DNA from: Archegozetes longisetosus
Lineage: Eukaryota > Arthropoda > Arachnida > Sarcoptiformes > Trhypochthoniidae
NCBI GenBank assembly: GCA_018873245.2
Contig: JAEMBT020000007.1
Span: 3,551,129 to 3,615,128 of the forward strand
Length of the DNA stretch: 64,000 bases
Direction: 5' to 3'
Shown: one piece after another, positions 1 to 12,171 of the stretch
How positions within the stretch are numbered: the stretch's first letter is position 1
Layout of the letters: each line of letters starts with the position of its first letter
The notes under the pieces: model-generated
Database searches by the model: none
What the model saw: only the letters and a program-made list of their open reading frames with translations
What the model was told of the DNA's origin: nothing
Made by a program: the position numbers and the translations under genes

Positions 1-53
1 GTAAGTTATTATAAATAAGTTTACTGAAAATTTTTCAATCACTCAATTGATAG
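1..53 (+). other. intron, 5' splice site at base 1
   Basis: The window opens exactly on a canonical donor (GTAAGT) and the stretch ends in TTGATAG before the first coding exon of the RGS12/Loco-like gene. It is read as a 53 bp or longer intron; the upstream exons with most of the RGS domain lie outside the window. Confidence 0.6.
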
Positions 54-2173
54 ATATTTGACTTAATGAAGTTTGACTGCTACAAGCGATTCCTCAAATC
101 AGACTTTTCTAATAATAAGATTGAAAGTGTATTTAAAGACAGAAATTTAGATAAAAATAATAGGTATGAAGCTACTGAATCAGAAAAGGAACCATTGACT
201 TCATGTCATAGTTTGATTGCTCCTAAAAAGCATAAAATACCCGAACTAAAACAAATAAAAGACAAACAGATCAACAAAAAATTACAGGAAAATATATTCT
301 ATCATAAGAAAAACTTAATCATCAAAAGTCACCAAAATAAGTTGTATAACAGAAGAAGTAATTTGACAAGACATGAACGGATCAAAAGGTTGACCAGAGT
401 TTTGTCTGAAACTAAAAATTTGAATCGAAGAACTGATTCCTATTATAGATCTAGTCATTCAGACGGAGATAAATATCATATTTTGAAAGTTATTTTTCCT
501 GATGGCTCACGTGAAAAAGTATCTTTAACTCAGTCTGAAAAAATTGGTCAAACGTTGCAAAAGTTACTCAATCAGAAAAACTGAAATACACAGCATTTGA
601 CGTGTTCGTGACTGGATCTGAAAATGTATGTAATTCACAGATATACTGTTTTAGACTTAATTCAGTGTTAAAAATACAGCAAATTTGATTGCATTGAGCA
701 CTTTTAACATTGCTTTAATCAATGAACAGGACCTAAAATTTTCTTTATTGTAAATTTATAATCATTTAAAGTAACGAAAAGTCTTGCACTTAAGTCCTGC
801 CTACCGGTTAAAGCAATATAAAAAGCGTTGAACACAATTTGCTGTAAGTCATTTGAATACCCTCTGATACTAGCTTCTTTGTTAAGATAGACTTCACTTC
901 CTGATTGTTTGCATGAATAGACTTTCAATGACAACTATTTCTGCGTTAATAGACTAAAAGCAGAATCAATTTTGTTTCCAACATGTGTAACACAAATAAT
1001 CTTTGTTTATAACTTAGCAACTGGATCAAAATATAAATGCATTGAAACTTAGTTGCAATGAGATCCGTATCGAACAGCGAATAGTTTTCGAGCTCAATTT
1101 TCCAAATGGACTAATAATTAGCATCAAAGCTAAGCCCAACAGATTATGTGGAAATTTGTTTCATTTCTTGCTAAATAAATATGGATATAACTCAGATGAT
1201 TATGTGATACTTTTTGTAAGTTTTAATTAAGAAAAGTTCATGAGACTATCATTAATTAATTTTCGATTGTTTCAAAGGCTTATTCTTCAAAGCTTGTGGT
1301 ACCAGACATGGCTATTATTCTGATCGATAATCAAAGTTTGGTTGTTAAAAGCAAAGAGGATCTAAACAAGTTCAGATCCCATGAAAATATAAATGATATG
1401 AAGAAAGTACAAGTAGATAATGGAATCGATATTCAAATAACTATTATTAATCGCCCGATATCTAGTCGGAAAAATATCGAGACAAACAATGATAATAATG
1501 AGTTTTTGGAAAAAGAAAGTTATAGTGCCATCAAAAATGCTAAACATGAAAAGAGCTCAAATTTGAAGGAGTGTGTGGACTACATCAACTTTTCAGATAT
1601 CAGTTTTAGTGACGACAGCAAATCAGATGCGTTTTTAAGTGATATTTTAAGATCATCGCAGATGATGCCAATAAATCAAAGCACATTCTCATTATCACCG
1701 AAACTAATTTTAACCGCACAAAAATGTGATTCAGTGAAAACTGGGTGCGATTGTGATCCATTAGTAGAACAAAATGAAAAAAGCAGACGAGGAACAAAGT
1801 TGAATGAGATTAATTTACCTGAAATAGAAAGAGCCAAATCTACTTTAAATGTTAACTACGATCAAAATTTGAAGAAAATGCAATTTAATAGTAATGAAAG
1901 TGAAGCTAGACATGACTTCACATTAATAACTCAAAAACTTCCCACATCTCAGAACTGAGTGATAATAAAATTAAACAAAAAGCTCTGTCAACAAATCAAT
2001 CGAATGTTAATTATAAGCCAATGCAAACATTAGCTAAGTTTCACAAAACTTCAAGCGAAAGACTACCAGTACTTGAGTCTAAAACATCACAGACAGAACA
2101 ACCTACGCGACCAAAGTTCAGCTTGAATAAAGTGAATGTAAAGAACAATAATCATAATAATCTTCAAAACTAA
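54..2173 (+). CDS. RGS12/Loco-like regulator of G-protein signalling, 3' part (two apparent frame breaks)
   Basis: Partial gene. Exons read as 54-625, 1018-1215 and 1278-2173. The first exon opens with the last helix of an RGS domain (IFDLMKFDCYKRFLKSDF), then a basic linker, then a Ras-binding domain (ILKVIFPDGSREKV ... YTAFDVFVTGSEN). Exon 2 carries a second RBD (EQRIVFELNFPNG ... KAKPNRLCGN). RGS plus tandem RBD is the RGS12/RGS14/Loco order; these proteins accelerate GTP hydrolysis on Gi/o alpha subunits and bind Ras/Rap. All junctions are phase 0. A segment near 1636 (DAFLSDILRSSQ) looks like the start of a GoLoco motif but lacks the usual DQR. Reading continues only if one base is missing near 577-582 (an A run) and another near 1930-1951; the shifted frame is then open to TAA at 2171. 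I infer sequence errors or recent decay. Family confident, start outside the window. Confidence 0.75.
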
Positions 2174-2487
2174 AGTTTTGAAAGTTATATAAATTTATTA
2201 ATTGCAATCTTATTCAATTGCTATTTTTAAAGAATGCTAATTGAAAAACAAAAATGTTTGTAAATCTTGGTTTAAGTGAATTGAGTAACTTGTGCCAAGT
2301 TCCAAAAAATATTGCGTGCGAGAAGACAATTAATTAACGTTTGATAAAAAAGTGATTTATTTAGGTTTCATATACTATCAAGTAATGTGAATAAACAAAT
2401 CATACATAGGAAAAAAGTTTCGTTCAGATAATAAAAACGTTTAGTACTTAACATTTTAAAATAATTCTAATGATTTCATCTATAACT
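2174..2487. other. intergenic, 3' flank of RGS gene and 5' flank of sushi gene
   Basis: AT-rich 314 bp. AATAAA-type hexamers near 2389 could serve the RGS-like gene. No recognisable promoter element. Confidence 0.4.
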
Positions 2488-5400
2488 ATGTCATTTGAAC
2501 ATCCATTTCACAAGTTTAACTTCCTTAAATTATTGTTAATGTTTTTGACACTTGGAATAAAAAAAGTTCAAAGTATTAAATATTTTATACTTTATTACTT
2601 ACTATATTAATGTAGCTGAATATGAGGTCTGATTGATATAAAGTAAAAGCTCAAGAGTTAATGAAAATTATTTACTTGTTCAACTTTCTCTAAGTAGTTT
2701 GATAATTTTGATTTATTTGAAGACCAGTGCCCAGATGTCGGTCCTCCTCAAAGGGGCTATACAGCAATCAGATGTGTTGGGGTCAATCAAGGTTTCCAGT
2801 GCATATTCAGTTGTAAAACAGGGTGCACTCTAGTAGAACCATCTGTTCTTGTTTGTGGACCTAACGGATGGAGACCTCCAGCACCACAACCATCATCGAC
2901 TTGTCTACCAGCCACGTGTCCAGCCAGGAGCATTCCTAGTGGCAGTTCATGCGGCCCAACAACTGTTGGAAACAGGTGCACTTTCACCTGCAATGCTGGT
3001 CAGTCTATAATTGTTTTAAACCAACAATAATCATCGACTGAAAAGCTATCTTTTAAATACTTCATAAATGCCCTAAAGTTAGTCACTTCTAACTCTAGGT
3101 CATTTTTGTGTCCAAAATCTGTCGTTCGTCAATTCGGATAAAAAAGTTCATTTTAATGAATCTATTTTCGAAAAAGTTCGAGTTTCTCACTAGGACTAGT
3201 GATCAAAGAAGCGAACTTTCAGGTCATTAGGTCATTTGATAGAATTTTATTTACAATCATAAGAAAAAATACAAAGTCAACTTTCTAGCGTTTAATCAAA
3301 AAAAATTAATGATAGTTAATAATCAACCAAAAATAGGTTTTCGAATATCAGGTCAAACAACATTCGAATGTTTATTCAGAGAAACTGACACAACATGTGA
3401 AAGCTATTGGCAATTAGCGCCACTTCCAGTTTGCACAGAAATCACCTGTTTGCCTGATATCACGAGACCTGTAAATGGATATATAGATGGCAACTGTCAA
3501 AGAGCTACTGTGAATCAGGAATGTAGAATAGGTTGCGATACGGGTTTCATCCTAACTCCAAATACACCCAGAATTGTATGCACTTCAAGCGGATGGAATC
3601 CATTAGCCATACCTACATGTCAAACAATACAATGTCCTGATCTCATACCCGAAGATAACCTGATTCTTAAACAAGGATCCAATTGTAGACCTGGTTTTCC
3701 GGGTAGACTTTGTGAATTTAGTTGTCCGCCGGGCTACAATATAAATCCGCCTGGTATAACATCGCTATTATGTCGCGTAGATGGAACTTGGACTAATGGT
3801 GGACAACTTCCGACATGTGTTCCAGTTTTGTGTCCAGCACTTAATAGACCCATCAATGGCGGTAATTACTTTGAATGTTTGGTTTCTGAGTACTGAGCTT
3901 CTAAGTTCTGAGCTTTTTTGTTGTGTATGAAAAGGTTTTGTTACACCAGAAAATTGCGGATCTTCTATACCTGGAGTTAAGTGCGATTTCCTCTGTGATC
4001 CTAACCACCGTCTGATTGGATCAAGTTTTACAATTTGTCAAAACGATGGCAAGTTTGAAAAGACAAATTTCATCTTCAAAGGAATAAATTCTTTGACTTT
4101 TCTCTTATTTGTATTTATGAAATGGTCGGCTCTTCAGGAACATGGACTAATTCTCCACCGACTTGCCAGAGGGTTCCATGTCCAAGTATTTTATTCAGTC
4201 ATAAACACCTTGAACGTCAAGTTTAATTTAATTTTTCTCAAAGATCTACCGAATATTAATAATGGAAATCAAGCCGGAGATTGTGCACCAGGATTAAGGT
4301 TCAATACATTATAAATTGTTTGAAATTCTAACTAATTCTATATTTCGTTATAAAAGCGGAAGCAGTTGTGAATATTCCTGCAATGTTGGATATGCGATTA
4401 TTGGAGATTCACTTTACACGTGTAGAGTCGATGGCAGTTGGGATAAGAGGTGTTGTCCAACATGTGTTCAAGTTCGGTGTCCACCACTTAATAACTTGGA
4501 AAACGCAGAATTTGAATGTAATTCATGAAAGAACTGATTGCTCAGAAAAGGTTTCGATATTTAATGACTATTTGTTTCTTAAAAGTTGAGTGTAGTGGTG
4601 CTCTGCCAGGAGGCCAGTGTAGAATCATATGCTCAAACGGTAATGTCTATGACTTATTATGTCTCAATGATGGCAACTGGAACGGCGAGCCCATATGTGT
4701 GAGAACTCCATGTCCACCACTGATTCCGCCTGAAGATGGAATCGCTATAGGGTCATGTGCTCCAGGCATTGAGGGAAGAGTTTGCACTTTTGAGTGTAAT
4801 CCACCGAAATATTTGACTCCGATTGAGAACCAAGATTTCACTTGTACTCCAGAAGGATGGGTGAGATTTCAGTTATTTTAAGCTATTCCAAATTGTGTAA
4901 TAAATTTGACTTAAATTAATAAAAGGATAAAACAGAGATCCCTCGCTGTACGGATGCAGTAACTTGTGAAGCTCTGACGCCACCAACTAACGGATATCTA
5001 TCAGGCAATTGTTCAGATAGTGCTCAGATCGACGACGTTTGCACTGTTAACTGTCAAGATGGCTATACATTGGATGGCGAATCAGAGCTAGTCTGTCAAT
5101 CAGATGGTAATTGGTCTCTATCTGTGCCTTCGTGTATTGAAGCTAATTGCCCTAATTTGCGGCCACCGAGACCTAACGGCAAAATGAGTGGTCAATGCAG
5201 TCCTGGAGTCTATGGTCAAGAGTGTCGCTTCAGTTGTCCAATCGGTAATTGATCTCTGATTCAATACTAATAATAATGAGTAATAATTCTGTGATAGGCT
5301 TTACATTAAGGCCACTGAAATCGAATGTGGTATGCGAGTCAGACGGCAAATGGAGTGATCCTAGTATTGTTAGCACTAGACTGTCATGTGTCAGGTCTAA

Positions 5401-5834
5401 TTCTGTTAAGATGTGTCCGGCCATCACTATCCCAAAAGGAGCTGGCAGGCTCACAGGCTCTTGTAATCCTGGAATTTTCGGTAGATCTTGTTCTGTCAAG
5501 TGCACTAGAGGCTATCTCCTGGTTGGTAAAAATACTGTCATATGTTCTGCAGGTGGCAAATGGAAAGAAAAGATACCTAACTGCTTGAGAGGTCAAACTT
5601 ATTTTTGGAACTTTGAAGATAAAGCTAGCTTAAAATTCAATTTTATTCGTTTTTGTAGTGTGTCCCCCGATTAGCTCATTCGGAGGCCAGACGAGTGGAA
5701 CATGTTCTCCAGGAGCGGCAGGATATGCTTGTAGACTTACTTGTAATCCTAGGTATCGATTGGTAGGCATTGGAACAGTTCTGTGTAAGAGTAACGGTCG
5801 ATGGTCTCGAGCTCCACCGCGATGCATGAGTTAG
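2488..5834 (+). CDS. secreted multi-sushi (CCP) protein A, 11 exons, 775 aa
   Basis: Complete model. Exons: 2488-2572, 2723-2998, 3337-3861, 3935-4048, 4138-4185, 4244-4298, 4357-4517, 4586-4860, 4926-5244, 5298-5591, 5659-5834; 776 codons including TAG with all phases consistent. Exon 1 encodes a hydrophobic signal peptide (FLKLLLMFLTLG) and joins in phase 1 to the first Cys. The rest is about 12 sushi/complement-control modules, recognised by the repeated pattern C-P-x(n)-P-x-N-G, C-x-PG-x-x-G-x-x-C-x-F/Y-x-C, G-Y, C and G-x-W-x-x-x-P-x-C. No membrane anchor or EGF/VWA/lectin domain is seen, so it is probably secreted; sushi modules bind proteins or glycans, but the ligand cannot be told. 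Intron 4 appears to be GC-AG (GCAAGT at 4049). Its paralogue lies at 17838-21418 with matching exon sizes. Confidence 0.85.
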
Positions 5835-8800
5835 TTTTATTTTTACATTCGCTTCTAACTAACTTATTATCTGAAGAAAGAATTAGCTTATGAGAGCACG
5901 AATTTCTCGAACTTTATAAATATTTTGAAAATCATTCTCAAGGAATTCCGAGACGGAGACAGTATCCGATATGTCCGAACGGCGTCTTTATCGGATAGAT
6001 TTATTTACCAACACTTCTGGACATTGTCGCATCTCATTCTCATCTAATTTCACCACTTTATGCCTTTTAACTTATTATTTAAATGATAGTAAGACATTAC
6101 TTCTTAACCAAAGTTTTGTGTATCTAATCAAATTTATAACGTAATGATTGCTGATTGAAGTTTGCATTCCATTCAATAGAATATTGATCACTGAGAGTTC
6201 CTCAAAGAGCCGCGTGATTGAGAACTTGCAGTCGAGTTCGTAGTTCTTGTTCTGTTGGATATCGAATTGGCTCTACACCAAGTAGTCAATTTTTGCAGTC
6301 AAACAGCTCTTGTCGAACTCGTCATCGTGGATAACTATTTAGCTACTGATTCTAAGATAAAATAGTTATTGAACCGATTTGTTCGAGGGATCGAACTATA
6401 AATTTGTGACAATAAAATGATTTCTTTGAATTTGTTCCTAAGATGAACTTTTTTAAACAATTTTGACTAACTGTCAGACAAAGTGCTTTGGATTTGTTGA
6501 GGTTTCAAAACTAGTTTTGAAGGTGTGCTGCTTTTATGTCGATTCTACATGTTTGGGCGCTTTTATCATTAAAATATGCATTTAGTTTGAAGTTACAGGT
6601 ATTCAAAGCATTAGTACATGTTCAATCTAAAGTCTAGAAAACTAATCAAAAATAGCGAAAACATTGTTTCTTCTTGTTTTCAATATTAAACTATATGTTT
6701 AAAAAGATTAGAAATTGTTTTATTGAAAATGCTTGTAATTTTTCTCAAAAAACATTTATTTAATTGTGTTTTCTCTTTGTTCTAATCATTACTTAATATG
6801 GTTTATTAAATTTATTGTATTACCCGTCCATTTGCTTATAATGTTCGCAATAATTCATTTTATAGATTTCTGTGTTTGGGTTTCTGTTTTCTTTTCAAAC
6901 TCTATTCTGTGAATTTCATAAATGAAAACTTGACTACTGTTCGAACCAAATGAAAAAGTTCACAAATAATAAGATTAGTTTGACTTTCAATAATCATTTA
7001 TATTGATCTCTACAATAACTTTTCAATGTTTCAAATCTCTTGGAACTTGAGTATCGATTTCATATTGTTCGTTTGCCAATACGTTCAAAAGAAAAGTTTT
7101 TAATTAAAAAGTTAGAAACCAAGTAAAAAGTAAAACGGCAGAACACAACTTTATATTTTATTTCTGACCTCTTTCGCAAACAGTTTCGCAATCGTTATTC
7201 TATTAAAAACGATATTCATTAAACTTGGAATAGTTATTAGACATTAAGTGATATCTAGATTATTGACTCCATTTGTAAACATAATAAAAAAGAATCACAA
7301 TATCTTTGTCCGTAAAAGTCAAATTGGGCTTCGAAGCTTCGTGATAAAAGTCAATATAGACTACAATTTTATTTGAGTTTTAACTTTAGAAAAACAATTT
7401 ATAACAATCGCAATCAAAAAGTTGGTATCTCGTTGAAAAGTACCTTCCTATTCAATTATAAGGCTTTTTCAAACACGAAAATAAATCATTCCTTTTGAAT
7501 GTAGTTCATTCAAAATATGAGCTAATTCTAAAAATGAAATAAATGCGTTTGTCTCACGTTAAACTGTTTTGAGTAAATGTTTAATGACGTTCATTACAAC
7601 AGCATTTATATTTGTTTTGTTCTCTGAAATTGGCACAAACTTTATCATCAAAAGTTTAGAAATGATTACAATTGTTTATAACATCGATTGGGTAACACTT
7701 AAGACCCTTTAGCTTTGAACTGAATTAATTTGTGTCTACGCACAGAACTGTCGATTGCATTTATGCAATCAAATTTGTATAACATTATCAAATTAATTAA
7801 ACATCACATTTTAAATTAACTGTACACTTCGTTTAATATATAAATTGGGGCCAAACACACCGATATAAGTTATTTTTGTTGGTGTTTAAACACCGTTCAA
7901 TACTGAAACTATTTTCTCATTTAATAATTTTTGACCGTTCATATTATTTGTTAAGTAATTTGTATCTTAATCGTTCATAATTTGACTGACAAATTCGTGA
8001 GTCCATTTACTATTGATTTATGTATTCAGGCTCATAACTACTTAATAAGCAAAGTAAACAGAACAGGCATTTTTTATTTGAAGCCTAAGAAGGAACACAT
8101 TTAAAACTGTTTGACCAAAAGCACTTTCAGTATGTTTAGACAATATCCTATCGAAACATTCACAAAACTAAGCTCAATTTTTGCCAAACTATTCAATCAA
8201 TTACTTGTTACAAAATACTGGCAAGTCATGTCATGGTGAGATTCTATACAATCGATAGAAGTTTGGTTTCAGGTAAACTTATATGGCAAGCAGTGATGGT
8301 AGACCTTCGAGCGGAAGGTGCCCGGTGGTCAGTGCGAGGCCCGAGCGCCAAATCTCTTAATAAGAAATTAAACTTAATACTAATATTAATACGATGTAAG
8401 AGTTACTACTCTGAATCAAAGAACTTAGACATCTCTGCTGCGGGCATAATTAGATCACTGATTAGATGAACATCTAATTCTTCACTTCTCTCACTTCTTA
8501 CACTCATAATTATTAATAAAGGTTTAAATTTCAATTTTAATCATTTATTGTTTTTGAGTTACATCAAGTTTTAATTAAAGGTGTACGTAAGTCCTGTTAA
8601 CCTGAGCCTTAACTTTTGCTTAATTGCTATAAAAATGAAAATAAAGCATAGAATAGAATCAAATTTTCACTTATAATAAATAAGCTTAATACAAGTGCTA
8701 AAACTAGAACATTACAGAAGTGTTAAAGTTTAAATAATATGATTTAATAACCAAGATTTTTTCATTGATTCTAAACACACTAATGATCTAAATGTCTTTT

Positions 8801-9599
8801 TAGATAATCTTTTTTTCTTTTAATTATTAAAACGCCTTCTTTTGAAAATATTTGTTCACTTTGAACACTAGTTACAAAAATACATAGTACATCAAATTGA
8901 GTTACAATGATATTTTTACATAAAATTTACTACTAACTTAAACTAGAGCCTCTATAGCTCAGAATCTTTGAGCTTGAACGTCGAGTACACAAACGTGAGC
9001 TTAACTCGATGTGCACCATTAGTTTTAATGCAACGGATTTGTTCAGATACAAAGTCAGTTTGAAGTATGTGATCAAAATGTAAAGTTTGGCGTTACAGTT
9101 TCTGTTTCAAAATCCGGTGCAACCTTAACATAATTAAACACTAACAAAACGAGTAGACCTTATGGCTTGACGCTCGCTTCCAATAATCGAGCGCCGAGCG
9201 TTTCTTTTACCCGAGCTTTGAACGTTGGCATCACTGGGTGTAAGTAAGAAATACGAAATAAAAGTAATGATAGAATTTTGTGCCCAAAAGTAGACCAATT
9301 TCTTCCTATTATGCTCCTTTGCCCATTTCTATTGCTTTGCTCAATACTATGAAATACTGAAGTTTTTAAAAAGATTTTATGAGAAAGTTACGATTTACAT
9401 TTCTTGCGTAAAGACACATTTTAAATAAAACAAATCATCTTATGAAAAATTTATAGACTTATAAATTTTATAAGTTTAAAACTTATAGAAAAATAAAGCA
9501 GATTCTACGACTTTTATAGGGAAAAGAACATATAGTCGGAAAATACACAGAATTACGATTGTATTAAAAGATTTACATTGTCGAATAAGAGCCTTTTTT
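5835..9599. other. long AT-rich intergenic region
   Basis: About 3.8 kb with no convincing gene on either strand. A short GC-richer patch near 5945-5995 holds an inverted TATCCGAT/ATCGGATA pair. A 27-codon coding-like stretch on the minus strand near 6195-6285 has no usable splice signals. One compositional island is listed separately (8270-8375). Confidence 0.5.
8270..8375. other. GC-rich island in AT-rich DNA, unidentified
   Basis: About 100 bp of clearly higher GC than its surroundings, containing short inverted CCTTCGAGCGGAAGG-type pairing. It does not fold as a tRNA (no T-loop GTTCGAATC) and encodes no recognised domain. It may be a fragment of a mobile element or of a structured RNA. 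Confidence 0.3.
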
Positions 9600-11128
9600 C
9601 TAATCTTTAGCTTTTAAACTGTGTTCGACGAGCAAAAAGAAAAGACTACTGAAATAATAGATTACCTGAAAAATGAAAACTTAATAACTATATTATAAGA
9701 TTGAGGTGCAATCTTGTTCAATATTATTGTTGAAAACTACTTACATATTCAAAAGTTTTTCTACTTATCAATTGATCATCTGCAAAAGTGAAGCCAATCT
9801 TATAGTTGTCAAGTTTTTCGATATAATTGAGCAACTAAAACATACAAGTTTTTATTTTCCAAAAACTTTAGATTCTTAAACTTACCTTTAATTTGATTCT
9901 AGCAGGAAAACTAATCCTAACACTAATGAGTTTCAAAACTTTAGACAAGTTTTTGTTAGCATGGGAAACAGTAGATGCAGAATAAGTTACGGTTAAGACT
10001 AACATTATATGAGCCCATAATATAATAGAATATTCGATTTGCAAAAACCACTTTACAGGCGCAATAAATATTAAATACATCAAAAAGCAGATAATTATAA
10101 CATAAATCGTATAAAATACAGTCAAATAATTTTTCCAATATTTGTTATAAACTTTGTACTGCACACACAAGTTATTGTGCTCTCTCAAATACCTCTTGAT
10201 CATAAATTCATTTACGATCAAAGGATAACGGTTTGGAACCGACATATATCTTAGTCTTCTATCAATAGAATCAAATCTTAATCTCAGATAATAGCAAATA
10301 ATGCAATAATATCCAGGCATCCAATAGACAGCCTCGCAAGCGATATAACACCAAATTGCTATAAATACTGCCCATGAGATGCCAAAAATAAGAAAGTCTT
10401 TTAGACTATAATCTAACAGAAATGCAACCAAAGCAATCATAAAGCAGCCATAAGTTATGTAATTAACGAAATAATGGCAACATTTTAACACTATTTTCGA
10501 GTTCTTTAGAAACTTGATCGCAGTCTTTTCATCAGACATCCCTATTTTACATGAAAAAACACTTAGATTAGATACTTTACAAGTTTTGAAAGTTTGTACA
10601 AAAATTTTCAGGGATAAGAATTTGGAAATTTTAGATTTTAACAGATATTTTTATTCGTTCTCTATATTTTTCAAAAGTTAACTCAATAGAACTTTTAAAA
10701 CTTAACATGCATTAGTTTATACCTATTTTCTGGTAAGGTGTTGATCTTGATAAAAACGCAAATACTTCGAGCCATTTGTAGTGTTTACTCTGACGATTAT
10801 GAAGAAATGTATACAAAGCAAAGTAATTTATTGTCCACAACAGAAATGAAATTTCATTGTGAAAACGACTTCCTCCCAAGATATGCCACGGACTTCCGTA
10901 ATAGACTACTATTATATTATCCTCAGTGACACGTAACACTTTAAATATTCTATAAGTGAATAGTATCATAAACACTAAACGAAATATCTCCTGCAAGTCC
11001 AAGCTTGTTTTATCAATTTTCTCATCAAAATGAGTTTCAACCAATCTCTTGAGATATCCGTTTTCATACTTTGAATACTTGACAAAACTTTGATCTAAAA
11101 GTGCTTCATCCCTTTCATTGATTTTCAT
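9600..11128 (-). CDS. gustatory receptor family (7TM chemoreceptor), 4 exons, 405 aa
   Basis: Complete model on the minus strand: 11128-10723, 10541-9886, 9834-9745, 9665-9600; 406 codons with stop, phases 1/0/0. The length of about 405 aa and a chain of hydrophobic segments (for example LLWTINYFALYTFL, ISWAVFIAIWCYIAC, YLTVFYTIYVIIICFLMYLIFI) fit an arthropod gustatory/odorant-type receptor: a ligand-gated cation channel with inverted 7TM topology. The last two small phase-0 exons are typical of the family: exon 3 gives IGFTFADDQLISRKTFEY and exon 4 supplies TM7 (VIYYFSSLFFLLVEHS). The canonical TYhhhhhQF is relaxed to TFEYVIYYF. Expected in the plasma membrane of chemosensory neurons. The ligand is unknown. 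It is a lone copy between the two sushi paralogues. Confidence 0.8.
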
Positions 11129-11355
11129 TTTTAAAATTTACTCAGGGTGAAGAAAATTTGCCTCTTTCTCAGTAGCTCGAGAGCTAAAACAAACGGTAAC
11201 TAGTAAGCTAGAGTTGACTCATTTATGGTAGATGTTCAATGGGCACCAATCTATAAGAAGCAAATTAGAAATATTTTAAATTCAAATATTGATATTATGA
11301 ACCATTAATGAGTTTAAAGATCTGATAAACAATGAAATTAGTGTTAAATGAACTA
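11129..11355. other. 5' flank of gustatory receptor gene
   Basis: AT-rich; presumably contains the receptor promoter on the minus strand. No specific element recognised. Confidence 0.3.
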
Positions 11356-12169
11356 CAGTGCAGCCTCATTAAGGCAAGCTCGGTAAAGGCAATTTTCACT
11401 ATAAGTAACTCATTTGTCAATGACCTACAAATTTACTATTTTCAGACAAATCCTCGCTACAGATAATACTGTTAGATCGCACGCGTAGCTTTGTTACATC
11501 ACGGGCAATTAGTGTTTTTGACAACTGTAAAAGTTTAGTTTTGGGTAAATATTCCAATTTCAAATAAGCGACAAATATAGCCAAAATGAGAAGAAAGTCA
11601 GTTTCCTTACTAGGGAATATAAAGCTACCTATTCCTCAGAACTTAAACAAAAATTATGTTAATCAATAGAAAATAATTCGATAAATAACAATTAATAGTC
11701 TTTTTGGGCCATCTTTTGATTTTAGTATGTTTAAGTTAATATGATTAAGTTAAAATTAAAACTAAATCATTATATTCATTACACATATACCCCATTCATT
11801 GTACATATAATATGTGCATTGCGAAAAATTTTAATTTCAAAATTAAGAATAAAACTAAAAAAAATGGCCCGAAATTTATGTTAATTCTCATATGATTAAT
11901 CATTTCCGATAATTTGGTATTGTTTTTAAAGAAATTTAGAGTAATAAGTAGCTTTACATTCCCTAGCTGGATATAAAATATCAATTTAACCAAATAGTTG
12001 ATAAAATGTTTATAAACAAGAGATATCAAAGTAATTTAAATTGTAATAGATTTTAATTTTAACTTGGGTAAAACTTATTGAGATTGGACATAGACTTAGC
12101 GAGTCAATACCTTTCACAAGCAACCATTATACCTGACAGGCACCAGTTGCCTATAATGAGGTTCCACTG
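11356..12169. mobile_element. pogo/Tigger-like non-autonomous element (MITE), 814 bp
   Basis: Starts CAGTGCAGCCTCATTA and ends with the inverse of CAGTGGAACCTCATTATA, flanked by TA dinucleotides (11354-11355 and 12170-12171). CAGTGGAACCTC-type termini with TA duplication are characteristic of the pogo branch of Tc1/mariner. The interior is AT-rich and has no transposase, so the element would depend on one supplied in trans. Confidence 0.7.
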
Positions 12170-12171
12170 TA

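Noticed and set aside
719-934. 71-codon minus-strand open frame
   Set aside because: Lies wholly inside the intron between the two RBD exons of the RGS-like gene, has no ATG and no recognised domain.
6195-6290. Coding-like minus-strand stretch (PIRYPTEQELRTRLQV)
   Set aside because: Only 27 codons between stops, no acceptor or donor that would join it to another exon.
8233-8469. 78-codon plus-strand frame over the GC island
   Set aside because: Composition changes abruptly within it and no family is visible; probably chance.
11796-12029. 77-codon minus-strand frame
   Set aside because: Inside the pogo-like MITE, low complexity, no transposase motif.
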